Origin: Rhabdophis nuchalis
Lineage: Eukaryota > Chordata > Lepidosauria > Squamata > Natricidae
NCBI GenBank assembly: GCA_039707465.1
Contig: CM077643.1
Location: 249,385,419 to 249,449,418, forward strand
Length of the DNA: 64,000 bases
Direction of reading: 5' to 3'
Below the pieces are notes generated by a model. The model saw nothing but the letters and a program-made list of their open reading frames with translations, was not told where the DNA came from and did not search any database. Position 1 is the first letter of the stretch, and each line of letters opens with the position of its first letter. A program made the translations under genes and the position numbers. Below are positions 10,907 through 20,977 of the stretch, piece by piece.

Positions 10907-12747
10907 CAGTGGTGGGCAAACTTATTAGTCAAGAGAGCCAAATATCAACAGTACCATGATTTAAATTTCTTTTGAGAGCCAAAAGGTGGCTCCCTCCCTC
11001 TATGTGTCTCTCTGTTTGTCTCTTCCTCCCTCCCCCTCTGTCTCTCTCTGTATGTTAGTCTCTCCCTCCCTCTCTCCCTCCCTCCCTTCCCCCCCCAAGC
11101 AGTGGAAAGCCTGGCACGCCGGCCGGGGAGGCCACGGCTGCCTTTCCCCTCAGCGAGCGGGCGGGGGGAGCACCCGAGGCCGCGGCCATCCAAGCAAGGC
11201 TGTCAGGGCGCCACACGCACACCTCCGTCCAGCCGCACGCAGCGGCCAGTCCCGGAAAGCACGGCTTGGCGGCCTCTGCAGGCGGCTGTTGATGCTGCTG
11301 CCCCCCCCCAGCCCTGCGACATGCAGCTCCCGCAGTCCGAGCGCATCGGGCAGGACAGCCGGCCACATTTCCACCAGGTCCCTCTTTGGCCCCTCGGGTG
11401 CGGCTCTTCCTCCCTCCCTCCCCCCCTCACCCGGAGGCAGCGGAGAGCCCGGCATGTCGGCTGCTGGGGCTTCGGCTGCTGGGGCTCTGGCTGCCTCCCC
11501 CTGTAGCGGGCGGGCGGAGCTCGACGCCCGGATGCCTCCGGCGAAGCCTCCCAGGCTCGCCTGCGCTGGGACGACTCCCTGGGTGGGCGCGCGACGCCCA
11601 GACTGCTCCGGCGAAGCCTCCCAGGCTCGCCTGCGCTGGGACGACTCCCTGGGCGCGCGCGTGACGCCCAGACTGCTCCGGCGAAGCCTCCCAGCGCAGG
11701 CGAGCCTGGCTCCCTGGGAGACCCAGGGAATCGTCCCAGCGCAGGCGAGCCTGGGAGGCTTCGCCGGAGCAGTCCGGGCATCGCGCGCGTGCCCAGGGAG
11801 TCATCCCAGCGCAGGTGAGCCTGGCTGCCTGACGGGAGACCCAGGGAGTCGTCCCAGCGCAGGCGAGCCTGGCTCCCTGCGCTGGGACGACTCCCTGGGT
11901 CTCCCAGGAAGCCAGGCTCGCCTGCCCTGGGACGACTCCCTGGGTCTCCCGTCAGGCAGCCAGGCTCGCCTGCGCTGGGATGACTCCCTGGGTGCGCGCG
12001 CGACGCCCGGACTGCTCTGGTGAAGCCTCCCAGCGCAGGCGAGCCTGGCTCCCTGGAATAGCCAGGGAATCGTCCCAGCGCAGGCGAGCCTGGGAGGCTT
12101 CGCCGGAGCAGTCCGGGCATCGCGCGCGCGCCCAGGGAGTCATCCCAGCGCAGGCGAGCCTGGCTGCCTGACGGGAGACCCAGGGAGTCGTCCCAGCGCA
12201 GGCGAGCCTGGCTCCCTGCGCTGGGACGACTCCCTGGGTCTCCCAGGGAGCCAGGCTCGCCTGCCCTGGGACGACTCCCTGGGTCTTCCGTCAGGCAGCC
12301 AGGCTCGCCTGCGCTGGGATGACTCCCTGGGTGCGCGCGCGACGCCCGGACTGCTCTGGTGAAGCCTCCCAGCGCAGGCGAGCCTGGCTCCCTGGAATAG
12401 CCAGGGAATCGTCCCAGCGCAGGCGAGCCTGGGAGGCTTCGCCGGAGCAGTCCGGGCATCGCGCGCGCGCCCAGGGAGTCATCCCAGCGCAGGCGAGCCT
12501 GGCTGCCTGACGGGAGACCCAGGGAGTCGTCCCAGCGCAGGCGAGCCTGGCTCCCTGCGCTGGGACGACTCCCTGGGTCTCCCGCCATGGAGGCGGGAGC
12601 GCGATGCCCGGACGGCTCTGGCGAAGCCGCAGCCCGGGGGCTTCCCCCCCACCCGTTCGCTCACGGGGGGGAAGGAGAGAGGAAGAGCCGCACCCGAGGG
12701 GCCAAAGAGCCGCTCGTGGCTCGCGAGCCGCAGTTTGCCGACCACTG
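10907..12747. mobile_element. Non-autonomous hAT element, 1841 bp, GC-rich
   Basis: The ends form inverted repeats: CAGTGGTGGGCAAACT at the left, and the reverse complement of the right end is CAGTGGTCGGCAAACT. The flanks are an 8-bp duplication, GTATAAGG at 10899-10906 and GTATAAGA at 12748-12755. When the element is removed, the CR1 3' UTR reads continuously. CAG-type termini plus an 8-bp duplication are hAT hallmarks. The interior is very GC-rich, with a 339-bp tandem repeat, and shows no transposase. Long open frames on both strands inside it come from the repeat composition. Confidence 0.85.
11621..12584. repeat. 339-bp tandem repeat, about 2.85 copies, inside the hAT element
   Basis: Positions offset by 339 bp match across this range (for example the TGGCTGCCTG block at 11822 and 12161). 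Each unit is itself built from a ~30-bp module (CAGGGAGTCGTCCCAGCGCA) in alternating orientations, so single strands can fold on themselves many times. The last unit diverges at about 12584. Confidence 0.85.
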
Positions 12748-12838
12748 GTATAAGATTCCTGCCCACGCAGGGGGTTGGACTAGAAGACCTACAAGGTCCC
12801 TTCCAACTCTGCTATTGTATTATTGTATTATTGTATAA
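12748..12838 (+). mobile_element. CR1 LINE 3' end, right part (copy 1)
   Basis: This is the continuation of the CR1 at 10851-10906. It contains GGGGTTGGACTAGAAGACCT and CAAGGTCCCTTCCAACTCTG, then ends in a TATTGTATTATTGTATTATT terminal repeat typical of CR1. Confidence 0.85.
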
Positions 12839-13045
12839 AAACATATACAAAACAATACAATATGTCACAGTTTAAAATAGAATTAAATTAGGAATTCTGT
12901 GCTAAAAATTTGAATTAATAAGGTTAAAACCAATTAAAAACTTTACCCATTAAAATTAAGCCAGGCCGGCTTCTTGAAATAGATGTGCCTTTAATGCCCG
13001 GCGGAAGAGGCGTAGGTCTGGGATGGTACGAAGAACAATAAGTTG
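12839..13045 (-). mobile_element. L2-like LINE 3' fragment
   Basis: The reverse complement carries the decayed C-terminal codons (CGGGCATTAAAGGCACATCT, encoding the region before the AGLA-type stop) and the L2 3' UTR. It abuts the CR1 tail directly. Confidence 0.65.
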
Positions 13046-13149
13046 TCACTTGTTTGGAGGTTGTCTTCGAAATCATCATCATCAAATCAAAACCAAAAGT
13101 GGTACAGATTAGATTATATTTACATAAATAGCACCTCCATAACACCTGA

Positions 13150-13405
13150 GGGCAACACAAGAAACAATGGGTGGAAGCTGAACAGAGGGATTCAGGAAGA
13201 ATTCCCAGAAATAAGGAACAATTTCCTGACCCTGAGAATGATTAATCAGTGGAACAGCTTGTCTGTGGGTGCTCTGTCGTTGTAGGTTTTCAAGAAAAAA
13301 AATTAGATAACCATTTCTATGGCACCATATGAAGAGTCCTGCCTTGGGGTTGGACTAGAAGTCCTCCAAGGTCCCTTACAACCCTATGATTCTATGCGTA
13401 TGAAA
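13150..13405 (+). mobile_element. CR1 LINE 3' end, without hAT insertion
   Basis: It translates in part as NNGWKLNRGIQEEFPEIRNNFLTLRMINQWNSLSVG, the CR1 ORF2 C-terminus. The 3' UTR (TTGGACTAGAAGTCCTCCAA) follows, with the CCCTATGATTCTATG end that is diagnostic of CR1. The hAT landing site region near 13320-13340 is diverged and empty. Confidence 0.85.
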
Positions 13406-15780
13406 ACTTGAAATTGAAATACAGGTTTCCTAATCAATATGCCTACCATTAGTCTTGTCCAGTAATAGACTGCTGGTTTTCATGATAGAAATATCTTTTG
13501 TCCATTACTCATTTTCTGTTCGAGATTTTGTTTTTTGTGACATTGTAGTGGCCAAGAGAACATTCCCCACCATCCCGTGCAGAAAAAGACGCGTGCGGGA
13601 AGTACAATGATCTGTCAGAATTTAGATGGCACCTTTATTATAGACATGACAGCTTTGTAAGATCTGTTTTTGCAGACTATCATTGTATTGCCAAAAGCAC
13701 CTGCTGCTCATAGATACTTGTTTACACTGAAAGAGATAAGGTGAAGGGAAATATTTCAGAACCTATGAAGGAGCAAGGCAAGAATAATGGAAAGATTGCC
13801 CATGTTATTGAAAAAAGCAATTCAGGTCATCAAGATGAATTAGTATCATATCTTCTCTTGACAAACTAAAACAATACACCCCCAAACATGCCAACTGTAT
13901 TGTTTGTGATTCATGGGTATGCCATCTATTTTAAGGAACTCAAATCCATGAAGCAGGATAACTATTGAAATGAAGTCAAACAAAAACAGGTTTTCGCTGC
14001 AATAAAGTAACTACTGTACATCCTAAATATGATCAGGTTTATGTAGCGTTGCATAAATTGCTCTTTTATCATACTGACGTAAAAGATGACTGATTCAAAA
14101 AAATGACTGATTTCGTATTTTCATTATTCAAATACTGGAAAAAAATTCATTCGGGATGATAATTGACTTAATAACTTAGGGAAGTTGGTCATGTTTAGGT
14201 CTAAGCAGTCGGTTAATAGAGAGAATTTTCAGAAAACATACCAAAATGCATTTATATTAATATCACCCCATTACTGGATAGGTCATGGACCTTTGGTAAA
14301 CTTTCATTTCTATTTAGCTGCAGGCCAATACATTTCATGGTTAATGGTTTTGGCTTCTACCATTAGGTTTAATGGGGAACAGAGGCCATCTTGAATTTTC
14401 ATCCTAGACTTCCTGGCTGTTTCCTCTTCTTGGTTTGGAAAGCTGAATATGCCTGCCCCACAAAACTAGCCAACTAGTTGACATATGTAGAGAACAGTAT
14501 CTTATTATCAGTGTTCAAGTAAATCCATCATGAGAATCCTATTTTCCTAGATCAGTTTATGGTTAGATGTTGCAAATCTCCAAACTGAGCCTGCAGTGAT
14601 TGGTTTTTGTCTTTTTAACACACACTTAAAAGACATCCCTATGTTTGTTAACAAAAACAAAAAGTAAAACCTAAACATTTTACTCATATCAACCTATGTT
14701 CAGTTTTGCTATACTTTTGATTACTTCATAGGGTGGAAGAATGCTCATTCTGTGTGGTGATCCTGCAGGACAGTAAGTGCCTTTGCTAAGTATAGAACAA
14801 GACTTAGTGTGCTTTCAAGGCCCATATACTGAATCTTGTTTGTCCTGCTCTAGAAATAATCCTGAAATTATTATAAAATAGAGGAATAATCCTCTATTTT
14901 TACATCAGAAGTCTTGGCATCCCATCCTCCATAGTATGTTTGCATCTTACATAGCAAACTCAAACTGTATTTGTACAGCACCCCAGAGTCCCTCTAGGAG
15001 GGACAAGGGGATTTTCTAAGAGAAAGAGGGAGGTAGGGGGAGAGAGAGGGGGGGACAGTGGGGGAGGGAGAGAGAGGGAGAGATTTTCAGATATGGTAAG
15101 GAAAGAAGGCCAGATTCTCACTGCAAATTTGGTGTATGTGTGCATGAGTGTGAGAATGTGTGCAAGTCTGGGTGGGTTAAGGGCACTTGCCCAGCCTATA
15201 CACCTTTTGGTGTTTCCTCTGTGTTAAGCTAACAACCAAACCAAGGACACAACAAGGAAAATATATTTTATGCACAGATTGCCTCCTTATTATTAGACAA
15301 GATCTAATGACAAGCCTCCTCAAATTGCATCACCTAATGTCTGAAAAATTATACCCCCAATCAAAGCATCAAGCTTTGCCATTAGACATCCTTTACTGCC
15401 TCTTCTTAAATTTTTAAACTATATTAGAGAGATAAACATTCACCGAAATATTGTTGAGGAGCACATTTGCATAACGCTGTTTAAATGTGAGTATAATGGA
15501 TTATAAACCTGCTACCTGGAGTTAAAGCATATATTTAATATTTCATCTGGGCCAGGCAAAAGGCTTGTGATGAGAGTACTGAGAGGCGAGAAAAAATAGA
15601 AAGTTGCTATTTATTTTGGAAAGCCAACTGTGGTACATAAACAGACATTTGCATTGTTCATTCTTGACAGTATAAATATATGACCATATGGGAAAAGAAA
15701 GAAATTTACCATACATGCTAGGATTTTGTCATATATCAACTGTAATGAAAATTCATTTAGACTACTAGTCATCACATGAC
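13406..15780. other. AT-rich stretch without recognisable gene
   Basis: No coding region or transposon is recognised. A purine tract (GGGAGA-type) lies at about 15024-15085. Sequence near 15760-15780 and after 16584 belongs to a Tigger-like repeat. Confidence 0.5.
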
Positions 15781-16575
15781 TAAGGTGACCAGACGTCCCG
15801 CTTTTGGCGGGACAATCACGCTTTCAAAGAATTAGTCCCGCCTCCCGCGGCCCCTTCAAAATGTCCCGCTTTTTGCCTGGGGCGGCCACGGGCAGCGGGC
15901 AGGCAGCGGGTGCTCTGCACGCGCTCAGACAGAGGCATGGGGCACGGGCAGGAAGCGGTGGGCTGGCAGGCAGGCGGAAGGGGAGGGCCGGCGAGGGAGG
16001 AGCCAGACAGGCATCAGGTGGTGGAAGAAGAGGAGAGCCAGCCGGAGCCCCCGCGGCCCTGAAGTTTCCAATGCACCGCCATTTGCTGAGAGCAGCTGGC
16101 CGGAAGCCCCACTGCCGCCTCCTCCTTGCCCGGCCCGTCCTGGGTGCCCATGGTGGGACGGGCAGGCGGTGCTGGGGCTTCTGGCCGGCCGCTTGCTCTC
16201 AGCACATGGTGGCGCAGCGGAAACTTCAGGGCCGCACAGGCTCCGACTGGCTCTCCTCTTCTTCCACTGCCTGGTGCCTGTCTGGCTCCTCCCTCGCCGG
16301 CCCTCCCCTTCCACCTGCCTGCCAGCCCGCCACTTCCTGCCCATGCTCCGTGCCTCTGTCTGAGCGCATGCAGAGCGCCCGCCGCCTGCCCGGCCCCGCT
16401 GCCCCACCAGACGCCTACCTGCAGGTGCCCTGCTCGGGGGTGTGTGGAAGGAAGGGAGGGGGTCGGCCTGCGTGCACCCTGGCCAGCGAGGGAAGTGTGC
16501 GGCAAGGAGCTGGGAAAGCCCCCCCCCCCCGTCGATGGTGTCCCGCTTTAGGAAAGTAGAAATCTGGTCACCTTA
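15781..16575. mobile_element. Foldback hAT-type element, 795 bp
   Basis: The terminal inverted repeat TAAGGTGACCAGA is perfect at both ends. It is flanked by a perfect 8-bp duplication, CACATGAC, at 15773-15780 and 16576-16583. The GC-rich interior is a large inverted repeat: about 15890-16130 pairs with about 16165-16405, so both strands encode nearly the same peptide (HALRQRHGA...SGGLAGR). No transposase is present; long frames are by-products of GC content. Confidence 0.85.
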
Positions 16576-16583
16576 CACATGAC

Positions 16584-16752
16584 CCAAGGCAGTCACATGA
16601 CCCAAGGATGCTGCAACGGTCACAAATACATTCCGATTGTATTTTGATCACATGACTGACAAACAACAATCGTAACTGCAAGGACCAGTTACAAATCCCA
16701 TTTTACAGTGCAGTTTTTAAGGAATAGACAGAAGTCAAGGATTACCTGCAGT
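16584..16752 (-). mobile_element. Tigger-like MITE remnant
   Basis: CACATGACCCAAGGATGCTG, CAACGGTCACAAATAC and the terminal AAGTCAAGGATTACCTGCAG match the repeat family seen better at 29742-30132 and 58162-58791. The foldback hAT at 15781 was inserted into this copy. Strand is nominal because the family is bounded by inverted repeats. Confidence 0.5.
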
Positions 16753-16910
16753 TCATTCTAGAAAGATTACTCAGCTCTAAAAACAGCATAAGGAACATAT
16801 TCATAGCCTTGTTTTAAATAATCTTTGTATTCCAATTGGGATCTAAAGGTTGTTTCAAACTGGTTCCACTGCGTCTTTACTATACTTTTTCTGTTTCATT
16901 CGACTGATAT

Positions 16911-16944
<34 letters not shown>

Positions 16945-16962
16945 TGTATGTATGTATGTATG
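16911..16962 (+). repeat. (ATGT)n microsatellite at the end of a SINE-like repeat
   Basis: The tract consists of about 12 TATG units. It abuts the 3' end of the minus-strand SINE-like copy next to it. Confidence 0.9.
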
Positions 16963-17147
16963 TTATGTTTTTCAGCTGATCAATAAATAAGTCAGGGAGA
17001 CTAGTATAGATCTATTTCGAGCTTTTTAGCTCTCATCAGCTAGTCATACCCTTACTGGAATTTGAACTGGGGCTGTATTACATAGTAGTCAAGAGCCTTA
17101 GCCATTAGGCCACCATGTTCTCTTCCTGATCAGCTAAGACAGGAAGA
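16963..17147 (-). mobile_element. tRNA-derived SINE-like repeat, copy A
   Basis: The reverse complement contains TGGCCTAATGGCTAAGGCTC, which fits a pol III A box, and GTTCAAATTCC, which fits a B box, about 40 bp apart as in tRNA-derived SINEs. It ends in a microsatellite. An inverted second copy is at 17777-17905. I do not recognise the family name. Confidence 0.6.
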
Positions 17148-17456
17148 TAAGGGGAAGGGCCTTCTCTGTGGTGGGCCTGACCCTCTGGAACGACCTTCCC
17201 CCCGAGATCAGAACAACTACAGACCTTCGCTCCTTCCGACAGCAATTAAAAACATACTTTTTCCGCTTGGCTGGCCTAGGGTAATTTGAAATTTTAAATT
17301 CTAGGGGTTTTAGGGATAGCCTAGTCTTATAGGAGTTTTTAGCGCAGGGCAAGTTTAATTTGTTTTTAATTTTGTATTTTGTCTGTTTTAACTGTTTTTT
17401 AATTCCCTGTGCCCCGCCTCGAGTCCCTTTGGGGAGAGAGAGCGGGTTATAAATAA
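17148..17456 (+). mobile_element. L2-like LINE 3' end
   Basis: The 3' coding end translates as [43 protein letters not shown], matching the C-terminus of the L2-like elements at 49 and 61 kb. The 3' UTR ends in CGGGTTATAAATAAAATAAT, which runs straight into an (AAT)n array. Confidence 0.85.
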
Positions 17457-17481
17457 AATAATAATAATAATAATAATAATA

Positions 17482-17514
<33 letters not shown>

Positions 17515-17603
17515 GTTGTTGTTGTTGTTGTTGTTATTGTTATTGTTATTGTTATTGTTATTGTTATTGTTATTGTTATTGTTATTGTTATTATTATTAT
17601 TAT
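17457..17603 (+). repeat. (AAT)n/(ATT)n/(GTT)n/(ATTGTT)n compound microsatellite
   Basis: The array starts at the L2 tail with AAT, flips to ATT (hence palindromic at the switch near 17483), then changes to GTT and ATTGTT. The poly-Asn and poly-Leu frames through it are artefacts. Confidence 0.95.
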
Positions 17604-17776
17604 ATACTTGTGTCACAACACCCTGCTGGGCCCCAATTAAGGGAGGAAGCATACTGCTCTCCTTTTCTGCCTTTTGGCTCATCACCAGAGACCATCTAGA
17701 CAGAAAGCTATGAGTTCCGTTGTGTAATTTTTTTATATGTGTGCACCTAACAGGGTGTTGTGACACAAGTACATAC
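17604..17776. repeat. Inverted-repeat segment (arms ~20 bp)
   Basis: ACTTGTGTCACAACACCCTG at about 17606 and its reverse complement at about 17751 enclose about 125 bp. This could be a small MITE or an LTR-derived piece; no target duplication is visible. Confidence 0.45.
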
Positions 17777-17905
17777 TTATCCTCCTGTCTCAGCTGATCA
17801 GGAAGAGAAGCTGGTGGCCTAATGGCTAAGGCTCTTGCCTAGCATGTAATACAGCCCCGGTTCAAATCCCAGAAAGGGTATGACTAGCTGATGAGAGCTA
17901 ACACA
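17777..17905 (+). mobile_element. tRNA-derived SINE-like repeat, copy B (truncated)
   Basis: It has the same tRNA-like head as copy A, in opposite orientation: GGTGGCCTAATGGCTAAGGC, then CGGTTCAAATCCC. It ends after GCTGATGAGAGCTAA without the tail. The pair could form a ~120-bp hairpin around the intervening L2 and microsatellite. Confidence 0.6.
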
Positions 17906-18528
17906 TGCATTGAATATTGTTTCAGAAATCCTGCCTAATGCCGTTTGCCAGCTGTATATCAGTATATTTCTGGTTATGAACACATTGTCTGAATATCATG
18001 AAGAAGACAATATTTTCTGTAATTCAAAGAACTTGTGTGGGTTGGTAGTTATGCAAAGACACCAGACACCTCCTTGGCTGCCTATAGGAAACTAGTGTGC
18101 AAAATAGAGTTTGCTTCATTGTGAGCCCTCAGCAATATCTTTACCCATAATAATACATTCATAAGATGGTAAACACATAGACTTCAAGATTATCTGGTAT
18201 CAATTATAGATAACAGTTGCTTTGAAAGCTGACTTCAAAGCATAGCTCAAAAGGTTGGCTGGCTTGAACTCCTTTTTTGAAACCCCCCCCCCCCATGATT
18301 ATTCATCATTCCATCACAAAGATGATTGATTTTTATCCAAAGTATTGCTCTGCTATCATATATCTAATATTTCTTTAACTTGCTTGATTCCACCCATCTT
18401 CATTCAGTATTGGAAAGAAAACCTATAAGTCTAAGGATTTATATGATAGTAACAAGGATATGATCTTAACAGAATAACAGAATGAGTTGGAAGGGACCAA
18501 CTCCCTGCTCTAGTAGGAAACCCTATAC

Positions 18529-19143
18529 CAGTGATAGCTAAGCTTTATTGGCTCATGTGTCAAAAGCGGGGGGAGTGCAGGGCGGGTCGTGCATGGGCAT
18601 GACACACCCATTTTTATTTTTTATTTTATTAAATTTATACCCCGCCCTTCTCCTTGTTAGGACCCAGGGCGGCGCACAGGCATTATTAAAACCACAAAAA
18701 TACAATAAATATCAATTTAAAATATATTAAATTAGATTAACCCGTGCTAAAACCCATGTTAAAAACCTTCCCAAATTATAATTTATTTATTTTTTTAAAA
18801 AAAGTCAGGAACAGGGGGCTATCCTAGGCCGGCTTGTTGAAATAAATACGTCTTAAGACGTTGTGCTATGTACACAACTACCTGCTTTTGGCGTGCTTTT
18901 TTCACCCTCCCCAGGCTCCAGAGGCTTTCTAGGAGCCTGGGGAGGGTCAAAACAGCCTCCCCTCCCCACCTCCAGAGGCTTCAGGAACTTCCCTGAAGCC
19001 TCCAGAGGGCAAAAAAATAGCCTCAAAAGAAGGCCTAAATCAGCTGGCCAGCACATATATGCATGCTGGAGCTGACTCACGTGCCCTAAGAAATGGTTCC
19101 GTGTGCCACCTGTGGTACCCGTGCCATAGGTTCGCCATCATGG
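18529..19143. mobile_element. Non-autonomous hAT element in CR1 3' UTR, 615 bp
   Basis: It starts CAGTGATAGCTAAGC, and the reverse complement of its end is CCATGATGGCGAACCTATGG. A perfect 8-bp duplication, CCCTATAC, lies at 18521-18528 and 19144-19151. It is related to the element at 28293-28700 but lies in the opposite orientation relative to its CR1. A fragment of an L2 3' end is nested inside. It has no transposase. Confidence 0.85.
18606..18862 (-). mobile_element. L2-like LINE 3' fragment nested in the hAT element
   Basis: A TTTTATTTTTTATTTTATT tail is followed by the terminal block TACCCCGCCCTTCTCC and CCAGGGCGGCGCACAGG, which matches the minus-strand L2 at 45.1 kb. It ends with the last codons of pol near 18860. 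Confidence 0.8.
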
Positions 19144-19275
19144 CCCTATACCATTTCAGACAAATGGCTGTCTTCTTAAACACTTCCAGTTTGGGAACAT
19201 ACATAACTTCAGGAGGCATGTTATTCCATTGATTACTCATTCTAACTGTCAGGATATTTCTCCTTGGTCCTATTA

Positions 19276-19900
19276 TAAAAGAACTATAGTGATGCAGGGT
19301 TTAGAATTCTTCTGAGCTAGGTTTCCCAAAAGCACCAAGCTGACTCCTCGTCCCAATAAAACCCCTTTTATTTAGTTTAAAGTGAATTCCTCTCCAGCAA
19401 AGTCCTGGCCAACAGTCTTTCAAGAGATTTCGCAACTACAGACCTTTATCAGGCTTGGAAAGCTGCCAGGCCGATATCTTCCAAACGCCACTCTGTAGCA
19501 GACAATACTTGGCGAGAAGTCAGGATCAGATCTTCACCCTAATAAATTGAACTAATTGCCTCCTGCAAACTCCCCTCCCCTTTTGCTCCTCTTTATTCCC
19601 TATGGGAGGGGCCATTTACCATCCACCTGTGGCTTTACTCCCAAGTCGACCCTTCTTTCTTAGCTGTTACCTTCTCCCGGCAGCTCTGTGCATGCATGCA
19701 CTGGGAACAGGCTCCAGCTGTTCTTCTGCCCCACTGATGTCTGACTCTGAAGGCAGCTGATAACTGTCAGATGACCCTGGCCTCATTTCTGCGGAGCACT
19801 CGTCAGAGCCTTCCCCAGACTCCAGGACTGGCGCATATTCCTCCCCAACCTCTTTACTGTCTGAATCTTCTGCCAGATCCGCTGGCTGCTGGCGGGCCAC
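19276..19900 (-). mobile_element. Probable solo LTR or gypsy-like 3' end
   Basis: This is a 600-bp block inserted in CR1. Read on the minus strand it has an acidic open frame (about 19667-19950; SDSKEVGEEYAPVLESGEGS) like the C-terminal tail of some reptile gypsy polyproteins, then a GGAATAAAGAGG-like motif and a late AATAAAAGGG. I cannot define exact ends or a target duplication, so the LTR assignment is tentative. Confidence 0.4.
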
Positions 19901-20106
19901 TACAAGAATGCAGCATTGCAGGTTCATTCTGCCCACTACCAGTAGTTCGATTCTCACAGGTTCAAGGTTGACTCAGCCTTCCATCCTTCCAAGGTTGGTA
20001 AAATTAGGACCCAAATTTTTGGGAGCAATGTGCCAATTCTGTAAATCACTTAGAGAGAACTATAAAGCACTGTAAAGTGGTATATGCCTAAGTGCTATTG
20101 CTATTA
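19901..20106 (+). mobile_element. tRNA-derived SINE (5' part missing)
   Basis: GGTTCAAGGTTGACTCAGCC, CTTCCATCCTTCCAAGG and the GTGCTATTGCTATT end match the opposite-strand SINE at 58372-58612. The A-box region is decayed. The element sits at the end of the LTR-like block. Confidence 0.7.
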
Positions 20107-20200
20107 TTCTCTTGTATTAGTTTCTACCCATTGCTTTTCGTCCTGCCTGCAGATGCTTTAGAAAATAGGTTGACCCCCATCTTGTGGATATATAGTGCAG

Positions 20201-20890
20201 TCCTGTCTGTTGCCTATACAAATGTAAGAACCCTTGGATTCAATAGGCTGTCTTCATTGCAGACTTAAACATTTTGTGTCTCATCAATTTAAATGAGAAG
20301 GAAGGAGGAAGGATACCTGTTTCTTCATTGTCCTATCTAGTGAAATCAACAGGACGTGGGAGAACTTGACTGCTCAGAAGCTATTACACTTACAGATGGG
20401 ATGCCACATTTGAAATCATAAAAAGCAAAAACTACGATGCTCTCTGAGAGCAGATTTGCAGAAGAGTGAGATTGAAAAGGAATGTTGTATGCAAACACTG
20501 GTAATTACCTTTTGAAAAAGACTCACAATGGGAACATATTTGTTAACATTTGCATTTAAAAGGTTCCTAGTCAATTTAAGTTAGAAAGGTAAATTATGGA
20601 ATGATAGGCATAAGAATATTGTATGTTAGAGAAAGTTATTCATTTAAAAAATAACAATAAAACCAAATGGGTTTTCTTTATTTTCTATTGTTTGTGATCT
20701 GCCTATCCTGATAGGAATCTAAATCACAAAGCATGGACTTATTGGAAAATTTATGAATAAGTGAGCCATTTTTTCCTGAGCTGCTGTTACATTAACAGAA
20801 AAATCTTAACATAAATATATATATTGGAGCAGGCATAAATGATAGATAGCTAGGTAGCTAGGTAGGTAGCTAGGTAGGTAGGTAGCTAGG

Positions 20891-20977
<87 letters not shown>

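Larger units (their letters stand above)
18470..20200 (-). mobile_element. CR1 LINE 3' part, interrupted twice (copy 3)
   Basis: CR1 sequence is present at 18470-18528, 19144-19275 and 20106-20200 on the minus strand, with the familiar CCATTTCAGACAAATGGCTG and the decayed IGNQSIECMPPEV coding end. It is split by a hAT element (18529-19143) and by an LTR-like block plus a SINE (about 19276-20105). Confidence 0.75.

Noticed and set aside
11203..12588. 461- and 345-codon open frames on opposite strands in the GC-rich block
   Set aside because: Both strands are open because the 339-bp repeat is GC-rich and self-complementary; peptides are monotonous repeats with no domain.
15804..16559. 251-codon frame in the foldback hAT
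   Set aside because: Same peptide appears on both strands because of inverted arms; no transposase motif.
17134..17766. 210-codon frame with a long Asn/Tyr run
   Set aside because: Reads through the (AAT)n/(ATTGTT)n microsatellite and an L2 tail; not a gene.
19667..19957. Acidic 96-codon minus-strand frame as a host gene
   Set aside because: It lies inside a block inserted in CR1 and looks like a gypsy-type polyprotein tail.
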